DNA from: Synechococcus sp. AG-679-A04 | GTDB lineage: Bacteria; Cyanobacteriota; Cyanobacteriia; PCC-6307; Cyanobiaceae | Length of the DNA: 35,197 nucleotides | Direction: 5' to 3' | Assembly (NCBI GenBank): GCA_003210775.1 | Contig: QCUI01000017.1 | Coordinates: forward strand, 1-35,197 | Shown here: positions 6,185 to 13,738 of the stretch, in pieces | How the letters are laid out: every line of letters starts with the position of its first letter | How positions within the stretch are numbered: the first letter of the stretch is position 1 | Position numbers and translations under genes: made by a program | Notes under the pieces: model-generated | The model's input: only the letters and a program-made list of their open reading frames with translations | Told to the model about the DNA's origin: nothing | Databases searched by the model: none

Positions 6185-6616
6185 GTGTCAACGCTGAAGC
6201 GTGGCATCAGAAACAGATCCATGGCTATGCCTGATGAAACGGGCTCGGTTATGCGCTGGCTGCTGGTTTTATCCGGACTTGTCATGTCCGGTATGTGGGT
6301 TGATCTGAAATCGGAGCAACGGCCACCTGATCTGCAGGCAGGTCAATCGATTCTCGTTGTCGATCAGACACTGACATCGACAGGATGGAATCCTGCGCCT
6401 GTGGGGCGGGAACGCAGCTTTGAACAACAGCAGGCGGGCAATCAGCTTTTGTCACTTGCGTCCTGCTCAGGAACAGGTGTCGGTTACTGCCGATATGACT
6501 ACCAGCGGAGCGATAAGCGGCTGGTGGTCGTGACGGTGCCAGCCAGTCAACCCGACCAGGCTGGACGCGTTGCCCGGTGGTGGTTGGAATCGTTGACGTT
6601 CAACCCAGCACATTGA
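6185..6616 (+). CDS. Membrane-anchored or exported unknown protein
   Basis: The frame starts at GTG 6185 (ATG at 6221, 6227 and 6251 are alternatives) and gives up to 143 residues. A hydrophobic segment around residues 22-40 (RWLLVLSGLVMSGMWV) fits a signal anchor. The rest is a soluble domain with two Cys (SCSGTGVGYC) and a terminal RWWLESLTF. No family was recognised. It converges with and overlaps the 3' end of the minus-strand gene at 6600-6854 by 17 bases. Confidence 0.6.
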   Translation: MSTLKRGIRNRSMAMPDETGSVMRWLLVLSGLVMSGMWVDLKSEQRPPDLQAGQSILVVDQTLTSTGWNPAPVGRERSFEQQQAGNQLLSLASCSGTGVGYCRYDYQRSDKRLVVVTVPASQPDQAGRVARWWLESLTFNPAH

Positions 6617-6854
6617 TCAGTCTCAGGGTTCCCCACAGGTCAAACACACAAAAAATCAGACCAATCACGATCAGGTCCCAGGCACGATGGCGCAGTGCCC
6701 ACGGAGCCAGAAAAACTTCGGCAACGCCGTGAAGTGCGGTTCCCAGCGCAATGTGCTCAAGCACCAGCAGGCCGTGAGCAAGCAGGAAAAGGCCGCTCGC
6801 AAAGAAGCGCATTAGCACCGTCCAGGAGACCGACACTCTTTTCAACGAACCCAA
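6600..6854 (-). CDS. Small membrane protein of unknown function
   Basis: An 84-residue product has two predicted membrane helices (residues about 12-33 and 60-80), with a His-containing connecting loop. There is no recognisable family. The convergent overlap with the previous gene suggests both are real and share a termination region. Confidence 0.55.
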   Translation of the reverse strand: MGSLKRVSVSWTVLMRFFASGLFLLAHGLLVLEHIALGTALHGVAEVFLAPWALRHRAWDLIVIGLIFCVFDLWGTLRLINVLG

Positions 6855-7042
6855 AACAGCCTATCGGGTATGCCTGTCAGATCCTTGGCAAGCGGTTGAG
6901 GGTTGTTAAGGCCGATGTCAGATCAATGTTGCTGAATAGCTGCAGAGAAGGATGCAAAACACCCCCAATCTCCATTGATGTCCCAGCTGGACTGGATCTT
7001 CGTATCAGAGGTCACGATCAGGACCAGCTAAAGGAGAATACA

Positions 7043-7069
7043 ACTCGTCAACGATCACTGGTGACGAGT
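7043..7069 (+). promoter_or_regulatory. Inverted repeat upstream of the Fur-family gene
   Basis: Perfect 8-base arms ACTCGTCA (7043-7050) and TGACGAGT (7062-7069) with an 11-base spacer lie next to the palindrome at 7069-7092. It could be a second operator half or an RNA hairpin; there is no T-run for a terminator. Confidence 0.45.
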
Positions 7070-7092
7070 CTCAATAGTGCGTACTATTGAGA
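7069..7092 (+). promoter_or_regulatory. Probable operator palindrome of the Fur-family gene
   Basis: Perfect 10-base arms TCTCAATAGT (7069-7078) and ACTATTGAGA (7083-7092) flank GCGT. It ends 19 bases before the ATG at 7112, where an autoregulatory site would lie. It does not match the classic Fur box or PerR box. Confidence 0.55.
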
Positions 7093-7111
7093 AACACTGC
7101 ATTCCGTTTGC

Positions 7112-7564
7112 ATGTCGCCTGCAACCACTTCTGCTGAAGCGACCGGAACTCTGAAGAAGGGGCTGCACCAGGATGGGCGTCGTATGACGCCGCAGAGGCG
7201 CATGGTGCTGGACCTGTTCGAACAGATTGGCAGCGGAAGTCACCTCAGTGCAGAAGAGGTCCATCGTCAGCTTGTGGACAATCAGTCCAAGGTCTCGCTG
7301 GCAACCATCTACCGCACCCTGCGTTTGTTAGTGGAGATGGACTTTCTCCAGGAGCTGGAGCTTAGAGATGGTGGCAGTCGGTTCGAGCTGGCAGATGCCG
7401 AACATATCCACCACCATCACCTTGTCTGCGTGCGCTGTGGGCGAACCGAGGAATTTGAAAATGAGCCGGTTCTCCAGGCAGGCCGAGATGCCTGCAAGCA
7501 ATTCGAATTTGAACTGATCGACTCCAGCCTGAACGTGCGTGGAATCTGTCCCGAGTGCCGCTGA
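7112..7564 (+). CDS. Fur-family metal-dependent transcriptional regulator
   Basis: A 150-residue Fur-family repressor. The N-terminal winged helix contains the conserved VSLATIYRTL recognition helix (residues 61-70). The dimerisation/metal domain has HIHHHH (98-103), CVRC (Cys106, Cys109) and a second structural-zinc pair CPEC (Cys146, Cys149). Length is normal for the family. The choice between Fur, Zur and PerR cannot be made from the sequence. A perfect palindrome sits just upstream, consistent with autoregulation, and a histidine-rich protein gene converges on it from downstream, which hints at a metal other than or besides iron (inference). Confidence 0.9.
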   Translation: MSPATTSAEATGTLKKGLHQDGRRMTPQRRMVLDLFEQIGSGSHLSAEEVHRQLVDNQSKVSLATIYRTLRLLVEMDFLQELELRDGGSRFELADAEHIHHHHLVCVRCGRTEEFENEPVLQAGRDACKQFEFELIDSSLNVRGICPECR

Positions 7565-7574
7565 CTAGGCCTTT

Positions 7575-8078
7575 CTAGTGATGGCCCGTTGAATGCTCGG
7601 CACAAGCCATCCAGTGACTTCCCATCTGATGAACTCCCTCACAGCCGATCAGCCTGGCCTGTGCTTCAGCTTCAGCCTTGGTTGGAAAGGCCAGAAAGCG
7701 TGGCTCGTCTTTTGACTCAGCTTGGCTGTTTTGCTGATGGCTGTTTTGCTGATGGTTGTTGTGGTTATGGCTGTTGTGGTCATGACTACCGCTACCACCG
7801 ATTTTGACCAAACCCATGCTCATCGGTCCAACGGTCCAGACCCCCATGGTGTTAGCTCCGATCGCCAACAGCCCCATCCCCACAATCGAAAGGTTGATGA
7901 CTCCCATGGCGACGACACCGATGGACACCACACCCATCGGAACAATGCCGATACAGATCACCCCCATCGGGACGATCCCGATTGACACGGTGCCGAGGGG
8001 AGCGATTCCAATAGCCAAACGTTTGGGCTTACTGCCGCAGTGCGCTGGCGCCGAATCGGGTGAGGAGGATTTGGTCAT
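7575..8078 (-). CDS. Repeat protein with His-rich linker and DUF3721 metal-binding-like tail
   Basis: The 167-residue product has three parts. Residues about 20-92 are a run of roughly 10-residue units of the type S-I-G-I-V-P-M-G-V, likely a membrane-embedded or stacked-turn structure. Residues about 93-118 are a His/Asn/Gln-rich linker (HDHNSHNHNNHQQNSHQQN). The C-terminus (ARLIGCEGVHQMGSHWMACAEH) matches DUF3721 with its conserved Cys, His, Trp-Met-x-Cys pattern. It converges on the Fur-family gene with only 10 bases between them. Binding of a transition metal is inferred from the His and Cys content. Confidence 0.75.
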   Translation of the reverse strand: MTKSSSPDSAPAHCGSKPKRLAIGIAPLGTVSIGIVPMGVICIGIVPMGVVSIGVVAMGVINLSIVGMGLLAIGANTMGVWTVGPMSMGLVKIGGSGSHDHNSHNHNNHQQNSHQQNSQAESKDEPRFLAFPTKAEAEAQARLIGCEGVHQMGSHWMACAEHSTGHH

Positions 8079-8133
8079 TTCTGCATCGTGACGGTTACTG
8101 CGACTTTCCTCCAGCCTCGCCAGGCTAGGAGTA

Positions 8134-8394
8134 ATGAATCAATTCACTCGAGAGCTACCACAAGAGCTGTTTGTGATCCGTGCGCGAGATGTCACAGAAG
8201 GGATCGCAGCCGTTTTGGCTGTACGTAGTCACAAAACAGTGGTGCTCGATCTCACATCCATGGACAACGTCCAGGCGCAACGCACCGCTGATTTCGTCTC
8301 CGGTGGAGTGCAGGCCGTCGACGGTAAGGAACATCGCATTGGGGAACACGTGTTCTTGTTCACACCCGCTGGTGTTCAGGTGACCCTCAACTGA
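8134..8394 (+). CDS. SepF-domain-only protein
   Basis: The 86-residue product is essentially only the SepF (DUF552) domain: VVLDLTSMDNVQAQRTADFV, then SGGVQAVDGKEHRIGEHVFLF in two pieces. Full SepF, the FtsZ membrane tether, has in addition an N-terminal amphipathic helix and a long linker and is about twice as long. This version therefore lacks the membrane anchor. A ribosome site (TAGGAG) precedes the ATG. It overlaps the end of the convergent arsS gene by 8 bases. It may be a paralog that modulates division, but that is inferred. Confidence 0.7.
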   Translation: MNQFTRELPQELFVIRARDVTEGIAAVLAVRSHKTVVLDLTSMDNVQAQRTADFVSGGVQAVDGKEHRIGEHVFLFTPAGVQVTLN

Positions 8395-9430
8395 GCGAAC
8401 CACCACAGCTAGACCCATTGCCAGCAGTACACCCAAAACAATGGTCAGCGACAGCAATCGGTTGATCCATTAGTCCATCCGCTGCGCTGAGTAGGTCAGC
8501 GAGCTGTCGAGGTCCATTGTTGGTTGCAAGATTGAGCTGCTGGTTGAAATCGCAGTCGTAGAGAGCTCCGGTCCAGCTCACACTGATCAGACTTCGGCAC
8601 ATGACCGCATTGATGTTTTCCGGTCGATGGGCCTCTCGCAGTGTCTGCTGGTAGGGATCGAGCTGACCTTGATGCTGCAAATCTCTCGCAAAGCGCTGGA
8701 TCGGCATGTTGGTGATCGTTAGCAGGTGGGAGAAGGAAATTCCGTGGCTTGACGACAAGGCCTGCCGATACTGAGCTTCAAGGGGCTCCTGAGCCGGGGG
8801 CAGAGAAGGGCCTGATGGGTTGAACACCAGATCAAGTTGCAACGGCGATCCATGTTGGGCATACCCCAGCTGATTCAGCTGCTTCAGACCTGCAATGCTT
8901 CGTTCGTAGACGCCCTGGCCTCGCTGCAAATCCACCGTCTCCTGCTGGTAACAGGGCAGAGATGCAACCACCCTGACACCCATTGCCGCCAGGAATTCAG
9001 CCAGATCCTCATGTCCGGGTTCGCTAAGAATCGTGAGGTTGCAGCGATCGATCACCTCAACGCCAAGAGTCCTGGCCGCCGAAACAAGCTCACGAAACTG
9101 AGGGTGCAGTTCGGGTGCACCGCCAGTGAGATCCAGACAGCGAAGATCAAGGCGGGCGAGCACCTCTGGGATCAGATCAATCAGCTCCCTGGCCATCATT
9201 TCCTTTCTCCAGGGGCCGGCATTCACATGACAGTGGCTGCAGGTCTGATTGCAGCGATAGCCAAGATTGACCTGCAGAGTGGTCAATTTGCCTCGGCGAA
9301 CTGGGGGGAACCTCAGCGTTTCGGGAATGGTTGATGTCAACGTCTGGAAGCGATCTGAAGCGGTGACCTGTTGGAATTCTGGCGAAACAGCCACAGAGTT
9401 AGGGAAAGGACTGTTCAACCAACAGCCCAC
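8387..9430 (-). CDS. arsS: Radical SAM enzyme ArsS (arsenosugar biosynthesis family)
   Basis: The 347-residue product has the radical SAM cluster motif C-x3-C-x2-C (Cys60, Cys64, Cys67), the LTGGAPELHP segment that contacts SAM, and the Cys-rich C-terminal DUF3641 region with CRSLIS, DCDFNQQL and the terminal CFGCTAGNGSSCGG. This arrangement is that of ArsS, which adds the deoxyadenosyl group from SAM to dimethylated arsenic. It lies 28 bases after stpA on the same strand, so the two may be cotranscribed, without an obvious shared pathway. No arsM methyltransferase is nearby in the window. Confidence 0.85.
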   Translation of the reverse strand: MGCWLNSPFPNSVAVSPEFQQVTASDRFQTLTSTIPETLRFPPVRRGKLTTLQVNLGYRCNQTCSHCHVNAGPWRKEMMARELIDLIPEVLARLDLRCLDLTGGAPELHPQFRELVSAARTLGVEVIDRCNLTILSEPGHEDLAEFLAAMGVRVVASLPCYQQETVDLQRGQGVYERSIAGLKQLNQLGYAQHGSPLQLDLVFNPSGPSLPPAQEPLEAQYRQALSSSHGISFSHLLTITNMPIQRFARDLQHQGQLDPYQQTLREAHRPENINAVMCRSLISVSWTGALYDCDFNQQLNLATNNGPRQLADLLSAADGLMDQPIAVADHCFGCTAGNGSSCGGSLS

Positions 9431-9458
9431 ACACCGTTTTCAATCTGGCAAAGGCGTT

Positions 9459-10673
9459 TCAGGGTGTGAGCTTGGTCCGAGCTTCCGACAAACCGGTGAA
9501 CCAGTCCACATAGGCCTCAGGACCGCCAGGAATGCAGACATCGAAATGCAGAGGGTCTTCAGGGTCACTGATACCAGCGAGAGAGCCATCTGCCAACGAC
9601 GGTCGGTCAACCTCTCCACCACTGCTGTCGACCACTACAACCCGATTTGGACGTCCAAAGCTGGATCCGAGTTCCTGAAGGAGAGTGAGAAAGCCTCGAT
9701 CACTGCCTCCTCTCAACCAGCCATCGCCAGACGCGTTGATTGTTGAAGTGACAGTGTCACCAACGCCAACAAGATGAGGCATCTGTTCAGGCGGTATCCG
9801 TTGCTTGCAGAGAGCCAGCAGGGATTCGTTGTCTTGGGGTGCGGTTCTGACGTTGAAGTCTTCACCAAGAGGTGCGGTGCCTGTGCGTGAAGCGATGTGG
9901 CGATTGATCAACACCAGCAGACCCGCTTCCTTGATGGCTCCTCGCAACATGAACTGGATATCGGTGCTGCCGACGTCTCCCTTCACGGCTGGTTTGAGCA
10001 GTTCACAGCCATGAGGGTCACGCCCGAGATTCGGCGCAACATGCAGAAAGAAAGAGTCGAGAAGCCCTTCGGCCTGGGCCATCGCCATGAGTTGCTGCAT
10101 CAGCGACTCCAGCATCAACTGCAATTGACGCTGACGGTCGACATCATCGGGGATTCGACTGAACAGGTGGTTGAGATTGATGGTTGGTGAGAGCTGAGTG
10201 TCGAGAACGGCCCGCTCGACCTCAACGGATAGCTCCTGATCGCTCAATTCCGGCATCAAGGCAGGGAGCATGGAACACATCAGTGCCTTCATCCGCCCGG
10301 GAACCGATGCCAGGAAGCTGATTTCAGCCTCACTGACTCCTGGATGCGTGACGTTGCCGAATTCATCCTGCAGCTGCACACCACCGGCAGCCAGCCCGGG
10401 GAGATAAAGCCCTTGTTTTCGGGCCCTTGCGTTGTCACCGAGTGCTTTCTCAACGAGGCGATTCACGCCACGATGACCTTCGTGTTCACCATTGGTCAGA
10501 ACCAAGAAACTGCCACGTAATCGAGCAGCGGCGTGCACATATCCTGCAGAAAGGCTCCGGGTGAGTGGATCTTTCACCAGAGGAATGCAGACCCCGTCAA
10601 GGTCCTGCACGATCAGCAGATCAGGGCTAGCGACCAGTTCCTGATGCAGTGAATCAAGGTCCATCCGAACCAT
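9459..10673 (-). CDS. stpA: Glucosylglycerol-3-phosphate phosphatase
   Basis: The ATG at 10673 gives about 404 residues starting MVRMDLDSLHQEL; the frame is open 17 codons further to 10724. The product has the DLDGVC nucleophile motif of a HAD-type phosphatase near its N-terminus and matches the cyanobacterial StpA family along its length (PDLLIVQDLDGVCIPLV, INRHIASRTGTAPLGEDFNV). StpA removes phosphate from glucosylglycerol-3-phosphate to give the compatible solute glucosylglycerol. The synthase and transporter genes usually close by are not in the window, but a GpsA-like dehydrogenase lies 3 kb away. Confidence 0.85.
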   Translation of the reverse strand: MVRMDLDSLHQELVASPDLLIVQDLDGVCIPLVKDPLTRSLSAGYVHAAARLRGSFLVLTNGEHEGHRGVNRLVEKALGDNARARKQGLYLPGLAAGGVQLQDEFGNVTHPGVSEAEISFLASVPGRMKALMCSMLPALMPELSDQELSVEVERAVLDTQLSPTINLNHLFSRIPDDVDRQRQLQLMLESLMQQLMAMAQAEGLLDSFFLHVAPNLGRDPHGCELLKPAVKGDVGSTDIQFMLRGAIKEAGLLVLINRHIASRTGTAPLGEDFNVRTAPQDNESLLALCKQRIPPEQMPHLVGVGDTVTSTINASGDGWLRGGSDRGFLTLLQELGSSFGRPNRVVVVDSSGGEVDRPSLADGSLAGISDPEDPLHFDVCIPGGPEAYVDWFTGLSEARTKLTP

Positions 10674-10724
10674 GGTTGTCGCGTTCTTGGTTCTCACCCT
10701 CCCATGCAGCGTCTCAATCGCCAA

Positions 10725-11302
10725 TCATCGCAAAGCAGAACGATCAGCAGCCTTCAGGCAAAACCCATGACCAATCTGAAAGCAGGCCAGAGGCTGGTGT
10801 GCTCAATCACAGCCTGAATCAACAGAGGGGCTCGGATCGAGATCTGGAAGAAATAGTGGCAGGTCAGTGAAATAGGCCTAATAGCGCAATCAGCAACATC
10901 CAAGCAACTAGCCAAAATCTGGGGATTCAAGATCCCTTGAGGATTAAGAGCGTCCACGGGTCGAGAAAATCACGATTGCAACTGCAGGGAAGTAACACTG
11001 CAATGGAAATGGCTGCATTAGCGATTAAGATCTACTAGCCCATCAACGTAAGTTAAAAGACGCTTGATGGAATCGGTGAAAATTTCAATCATCAAGACTC
11101 TCGACAGACATCAGATCAATTTTTGCTAATCAGCAGTTACAATAGATGCTTTGATTGACCTGTTTTCAACCAATCAATCCAATAGATGATATTGAGAGAG
11201 CTGATCAAAAAGGTTTACACCCCAAAGCCTTTAGCTTCGCCAGATTGCAAACTATCCGTTGCACCTGGCCCGAGCGTTCCTGGACTACTTGGGTCTGTAT
11301 CA
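10725..11302. other. Intergenic, no confident feature
   Basis: A spacer upstream of stpA and downstream of the 11303-12565 gene. A second minus-strand frame (11215-11505) extends past the stop of that gene with a Ser/Gly/Pro/Thr-rich tail and might be a frameshifted C-terminus, but I cannot support it further. Confidence 0.4.
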
Positions 11303-12565
11303 CTACCCTGGTTGCCAAGTAGAAACGGCTCCTGATCCCCACAATACATCAACCAGCGCCCAGTTCTCATCAGCAAGACTTTTATGAAATGCAGACCAAT
11401 AAGCAGGTCCAAAACTAACACCCAAACCAGTAACTCCTGCATCAGCAGACAAAGTAAAATCATATTGACCATCTGATCCAAAAGATAATTTATTGGCAAA
11501 ATCAAGACTTAAATCAAGAGAGCCGATATTTACTCCATCACCAATTTCTTTGAGGATAAGACCCAATTGAACCATAATAGATGGGGTTAATTCAAAAAAT
11601 CCATCTAATCCAGTTAGAGAGTCTGGCTGCGTAATAGTTTGACCTTCTAGAAATAACCAGGCAGGAGACTCGTTTAAAATACCTGCATTCGCATCAAATT
11701 CGTTACCACTTTTAATTAGATCACGTTCAGCTGAAGCACTAGTACTAGGATCAGACATAAATTGTTTAGCGGCATTCCATATCGAACCAGCGTTAACACT
11801 CTCAGACAACTTCAGATAAACATCTTCAATTACATTGATTCTAATGGGTTGAGAAAATGAAAAATCAAATGTTTGATTTGCAGCTGGTTCGCCAACAGTG
11901 AGACCGCCCTTCAAACCAAGCCCTGCTGAAAGTGAGAACACGCCCTCTGATTCTTGAAATTTTCCCAATGTCTTCGATCCTGTTGATTTCAAGTTATTAC
12001 CTCCTAAAGATATCGGTAATACAAAGTCACCCTTGTCAAAGGTAGTAATCTCAAGCTGAACACCAAAAGTCATATCTATATTTGCACTTAGCCATAAATT
12101 AAGATCCTGAGAGTCGGTAAATTCTAAATTATTGTAATCAAATTGCGGAGATCCAATGATTGAACTATCTTGTTGGAGAAAGCTTACATTTTTGATGATT
12201 AGCGATGGAGTGATCTTCAGAGTCGGAGCTTCTGCCCCCCTCAATAGATCTATACCATAATCTTGAACTTTGTTGATAAGGTTGATTTCAATAGAGTCGA
12301 TAGACCAAAAGTTCTTGCCAGCTGCATCTACAGCCCATTCAACATCCTTCAAATCATTCCCCTGTTTAAGGGTATTGATATAGTTAAGAACATCTTGACC
12401 TAAACGATTAGAGGCCAAGCCGTCAATAATTTTAAGAGCATCTGTATTTAAATCATTCTTTAAAGCATCTTCGATCTCGTCCTTTATTTTATTTTCTCCG
12501 ATCCTAACCGGATTTGGCGGAGCGGGAATAGGGGGAATAGGCCAAATTTTGTTCCAGATTGACAC
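11303..12565 (-). CDS. Large unknown protein, beta-rich composition, AT-rich gene
   Basis: The 420-residue product begins MSIWNKIWPIPPIPAPPNP and has no signal peptide or recognised domain. Residues 60 onwards alternate polar and hydrophobic positions with many Asn, Ser, Gly and Leu, suggesting beta structure. The pattern of DFANKLSFGSDGQYDFTLSA and SAGLGLKGGLTVGEP recalls repeated strands of outer-surface or self-assembling proteins, without a firm match. Codon use is much more AT-rich than in the stpA and 13.7 kb genes either side, which points to transfer. The C-terminus (STWQPG) could be affected by a frameshift near 11340. Confidence 0.6.
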   Translation of the reverse strand: MSIWNKIWPIPPIPAPPNPVRIGENKIKDEIEDALKNDLNTDALKIIDGLASNRLGQDVLNYINTLKQGNDLKDVEWAVDAAGKNFWSIDSIEINLINKVQDYGIDLLRGAEAPTLKITPSLIIKNVSFLQQDSSIIGSPQFDYNNLEFTDSQDLNLWLSANIDMTFGVQLEITTFDKGDFVLPISLGGNNLKSTGSKTLGKFQESEGVFSLSAGLGLKGGLTVGEPAANQTFDFSFSQPIRINVIEDVYLKLSESVNAGSIWNAAKQFMSDPSTSASAERDLIKSGNEFDANAGILNESPAWLFLEGQTITQPDSLTGLDGFFELTPSIMVQLGLILKEIGDGVNIGSLDLSLDFANKLSFGSDGQYDFTLSADAGVTGLGVSFGPAYWSAFHKSLADENWALVDVLWGSGAVSTWQPG

Positions 12566-12767
12566 TTATGGCCACAGTTAATCTATAATAAGCATTTAAA
12601 ATCAAGCGGCTTGGAAGTTTACATTTTCTTCTTCTTCTGCCTGGCAAATGAATGACCTAGCAAGATCATTCACTTTTCATTCGACCTACACCCAGCCTCA
12701 GAATTCCGTTACTCAAGAAGATCGACTAGCATTTACTTGCAATACCTGAATGATTGGGACTATTCAC

Positions 12768-13064
12768 ATGTCATTTGAAATAAATTCATCCGAAATATTC
12801 GGCGTTTCTGCAGCAACTCTCTCTACAATCGCATTCTTGCCACAAGTACTCAAAACATGGCGTACAAGATCAGCAAATGATGTTTCCTATGCTTTATTAC
12901 TAACTTTTAGCGCTGGGTGTTTTTGCTGGGTGATCTATGGCTTTAAGGTTGAAGCCCAACCGGTGATAATTGCAAATGCTTTAACGCTAACATTGAATTT
13001 AGCAATTTTGGCGATGAAGTTCACCTTCGAAAACGAGCCAAAAGTCATCGCAGCAGAAGATTAA
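12768..13064 (+). CDS. SemiSWEET-like PQ-loop sugar transporter
   Basis: From ATG 12768 (an upstream ATG at 12750 is in frame) the product is 98 residues with three hydrophobic helices and the PQ-loop motif in FLPQVLKTWRTRSANDVS, followed by a second helix with a conserved Trp/Tyr and a third helix with Asn residues. This is the one-unit, three-helix SemiSWEET layout, which works as a dimer to move sugars across the inner membrane. The gene is AT-rich like its neighbour upstream. Its 3' end overlaps the next minus-strand gene by 4 bases. Confidence 0.85.
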   Translation: MSFEINSSEIFGVSAATLSTIAFLPQVLKTWRTRSANDVSYALLLTFSAGCFCWVIYGFKVEAQPVIIANALTLTLNLAILAMKFTFENEPKVIAAED

Positions 13065-13324
13065 TAGTAACTTTTTAAAATCTGAAGAATGTCCCTAAGC
13101 TCATCAATCTGAACAGAGTTTCGATTTTGATCATCAAGCAAGATCATTTCAAAGCCATCCCAATTTTTAATCAGGTCAACTTCTACAAAATGATCATTCA
13201 ATGTCATTCTGATATTCACGCCCCAATCAGCTGAGTCCACTAAAAGACCTTCCAACGCACCGATATCGGCACTTTCATCAAGCAGGGCGCGAATCTCATT
13301 CTCCATTTCCAGGCTATTCATCAC
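13061..13324 (-). CDS. Small acidic unknown protein
   Basis: The 87-residue acidic product (ATG 13324, or 13321) has no recognised domain and no membrane segment. It is AT-rich in codon use, like the two genes before it. The 4-base convergent overlap with the SemiSWEET gene supports a compact arrangement. Confidence 0.55.
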   Translation of the reverse strand: MMNSLEMENEIRALLDESADIGALEGLLVDSADWGVNIRMTLNDHFVEVDLIKNWDGFEMILLDDQNRNSVQIDELRDILQILKSYY

Positions 13325-13738
13325 TCAGAATTTAAATAATAGCAATAGGTCTCAAAGCAAGGGTAAACTATCAGCAACATGATCTATTGAACAAAAGCAA
13401 CACTCTCTGGAACTCTCTGACGCACAGCGACCAATTGTCGACACAGCTGCAGTCTTCAATGATGAACATCTTAACCAATCGATTCATCCATTTATCTTCA
13501 GGCAAAACATTCTCAAACTTGGCCCATGAGATTGTCTGCTGGGGCTTTCAGTCCATCGTCCCTCAAGCATCGGTAAAGCCCCCGCGGAGCTGAGAGAAGA
13601 TAATGGATCAATGCTGAGGTTCAACAGGTTGATCCAACGGTTTGCCCAGAACTCTTGAACCTGCCAAAAACAGCGTTTTAACTCGGGTATCACCCGAAAC
13701 CCCAAGCTTTTGTTCACCTAGTTTTCTCAGTCATTGCA
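13325..13738. other. Intergenic, no feature seen
   Basis: About 410 bases upstream of the dehydrogenase-like gene, presumably holding its promoter. No terminator or reliable coding frame was seen. Confidence 0.45.

Noticed and set aside
7589-8091. Plus-strand frames opposite the DUF3721 protein
   Set aside because: Their repetitive Pro/His/Met translations are the mirror of the minus-strand repeats.
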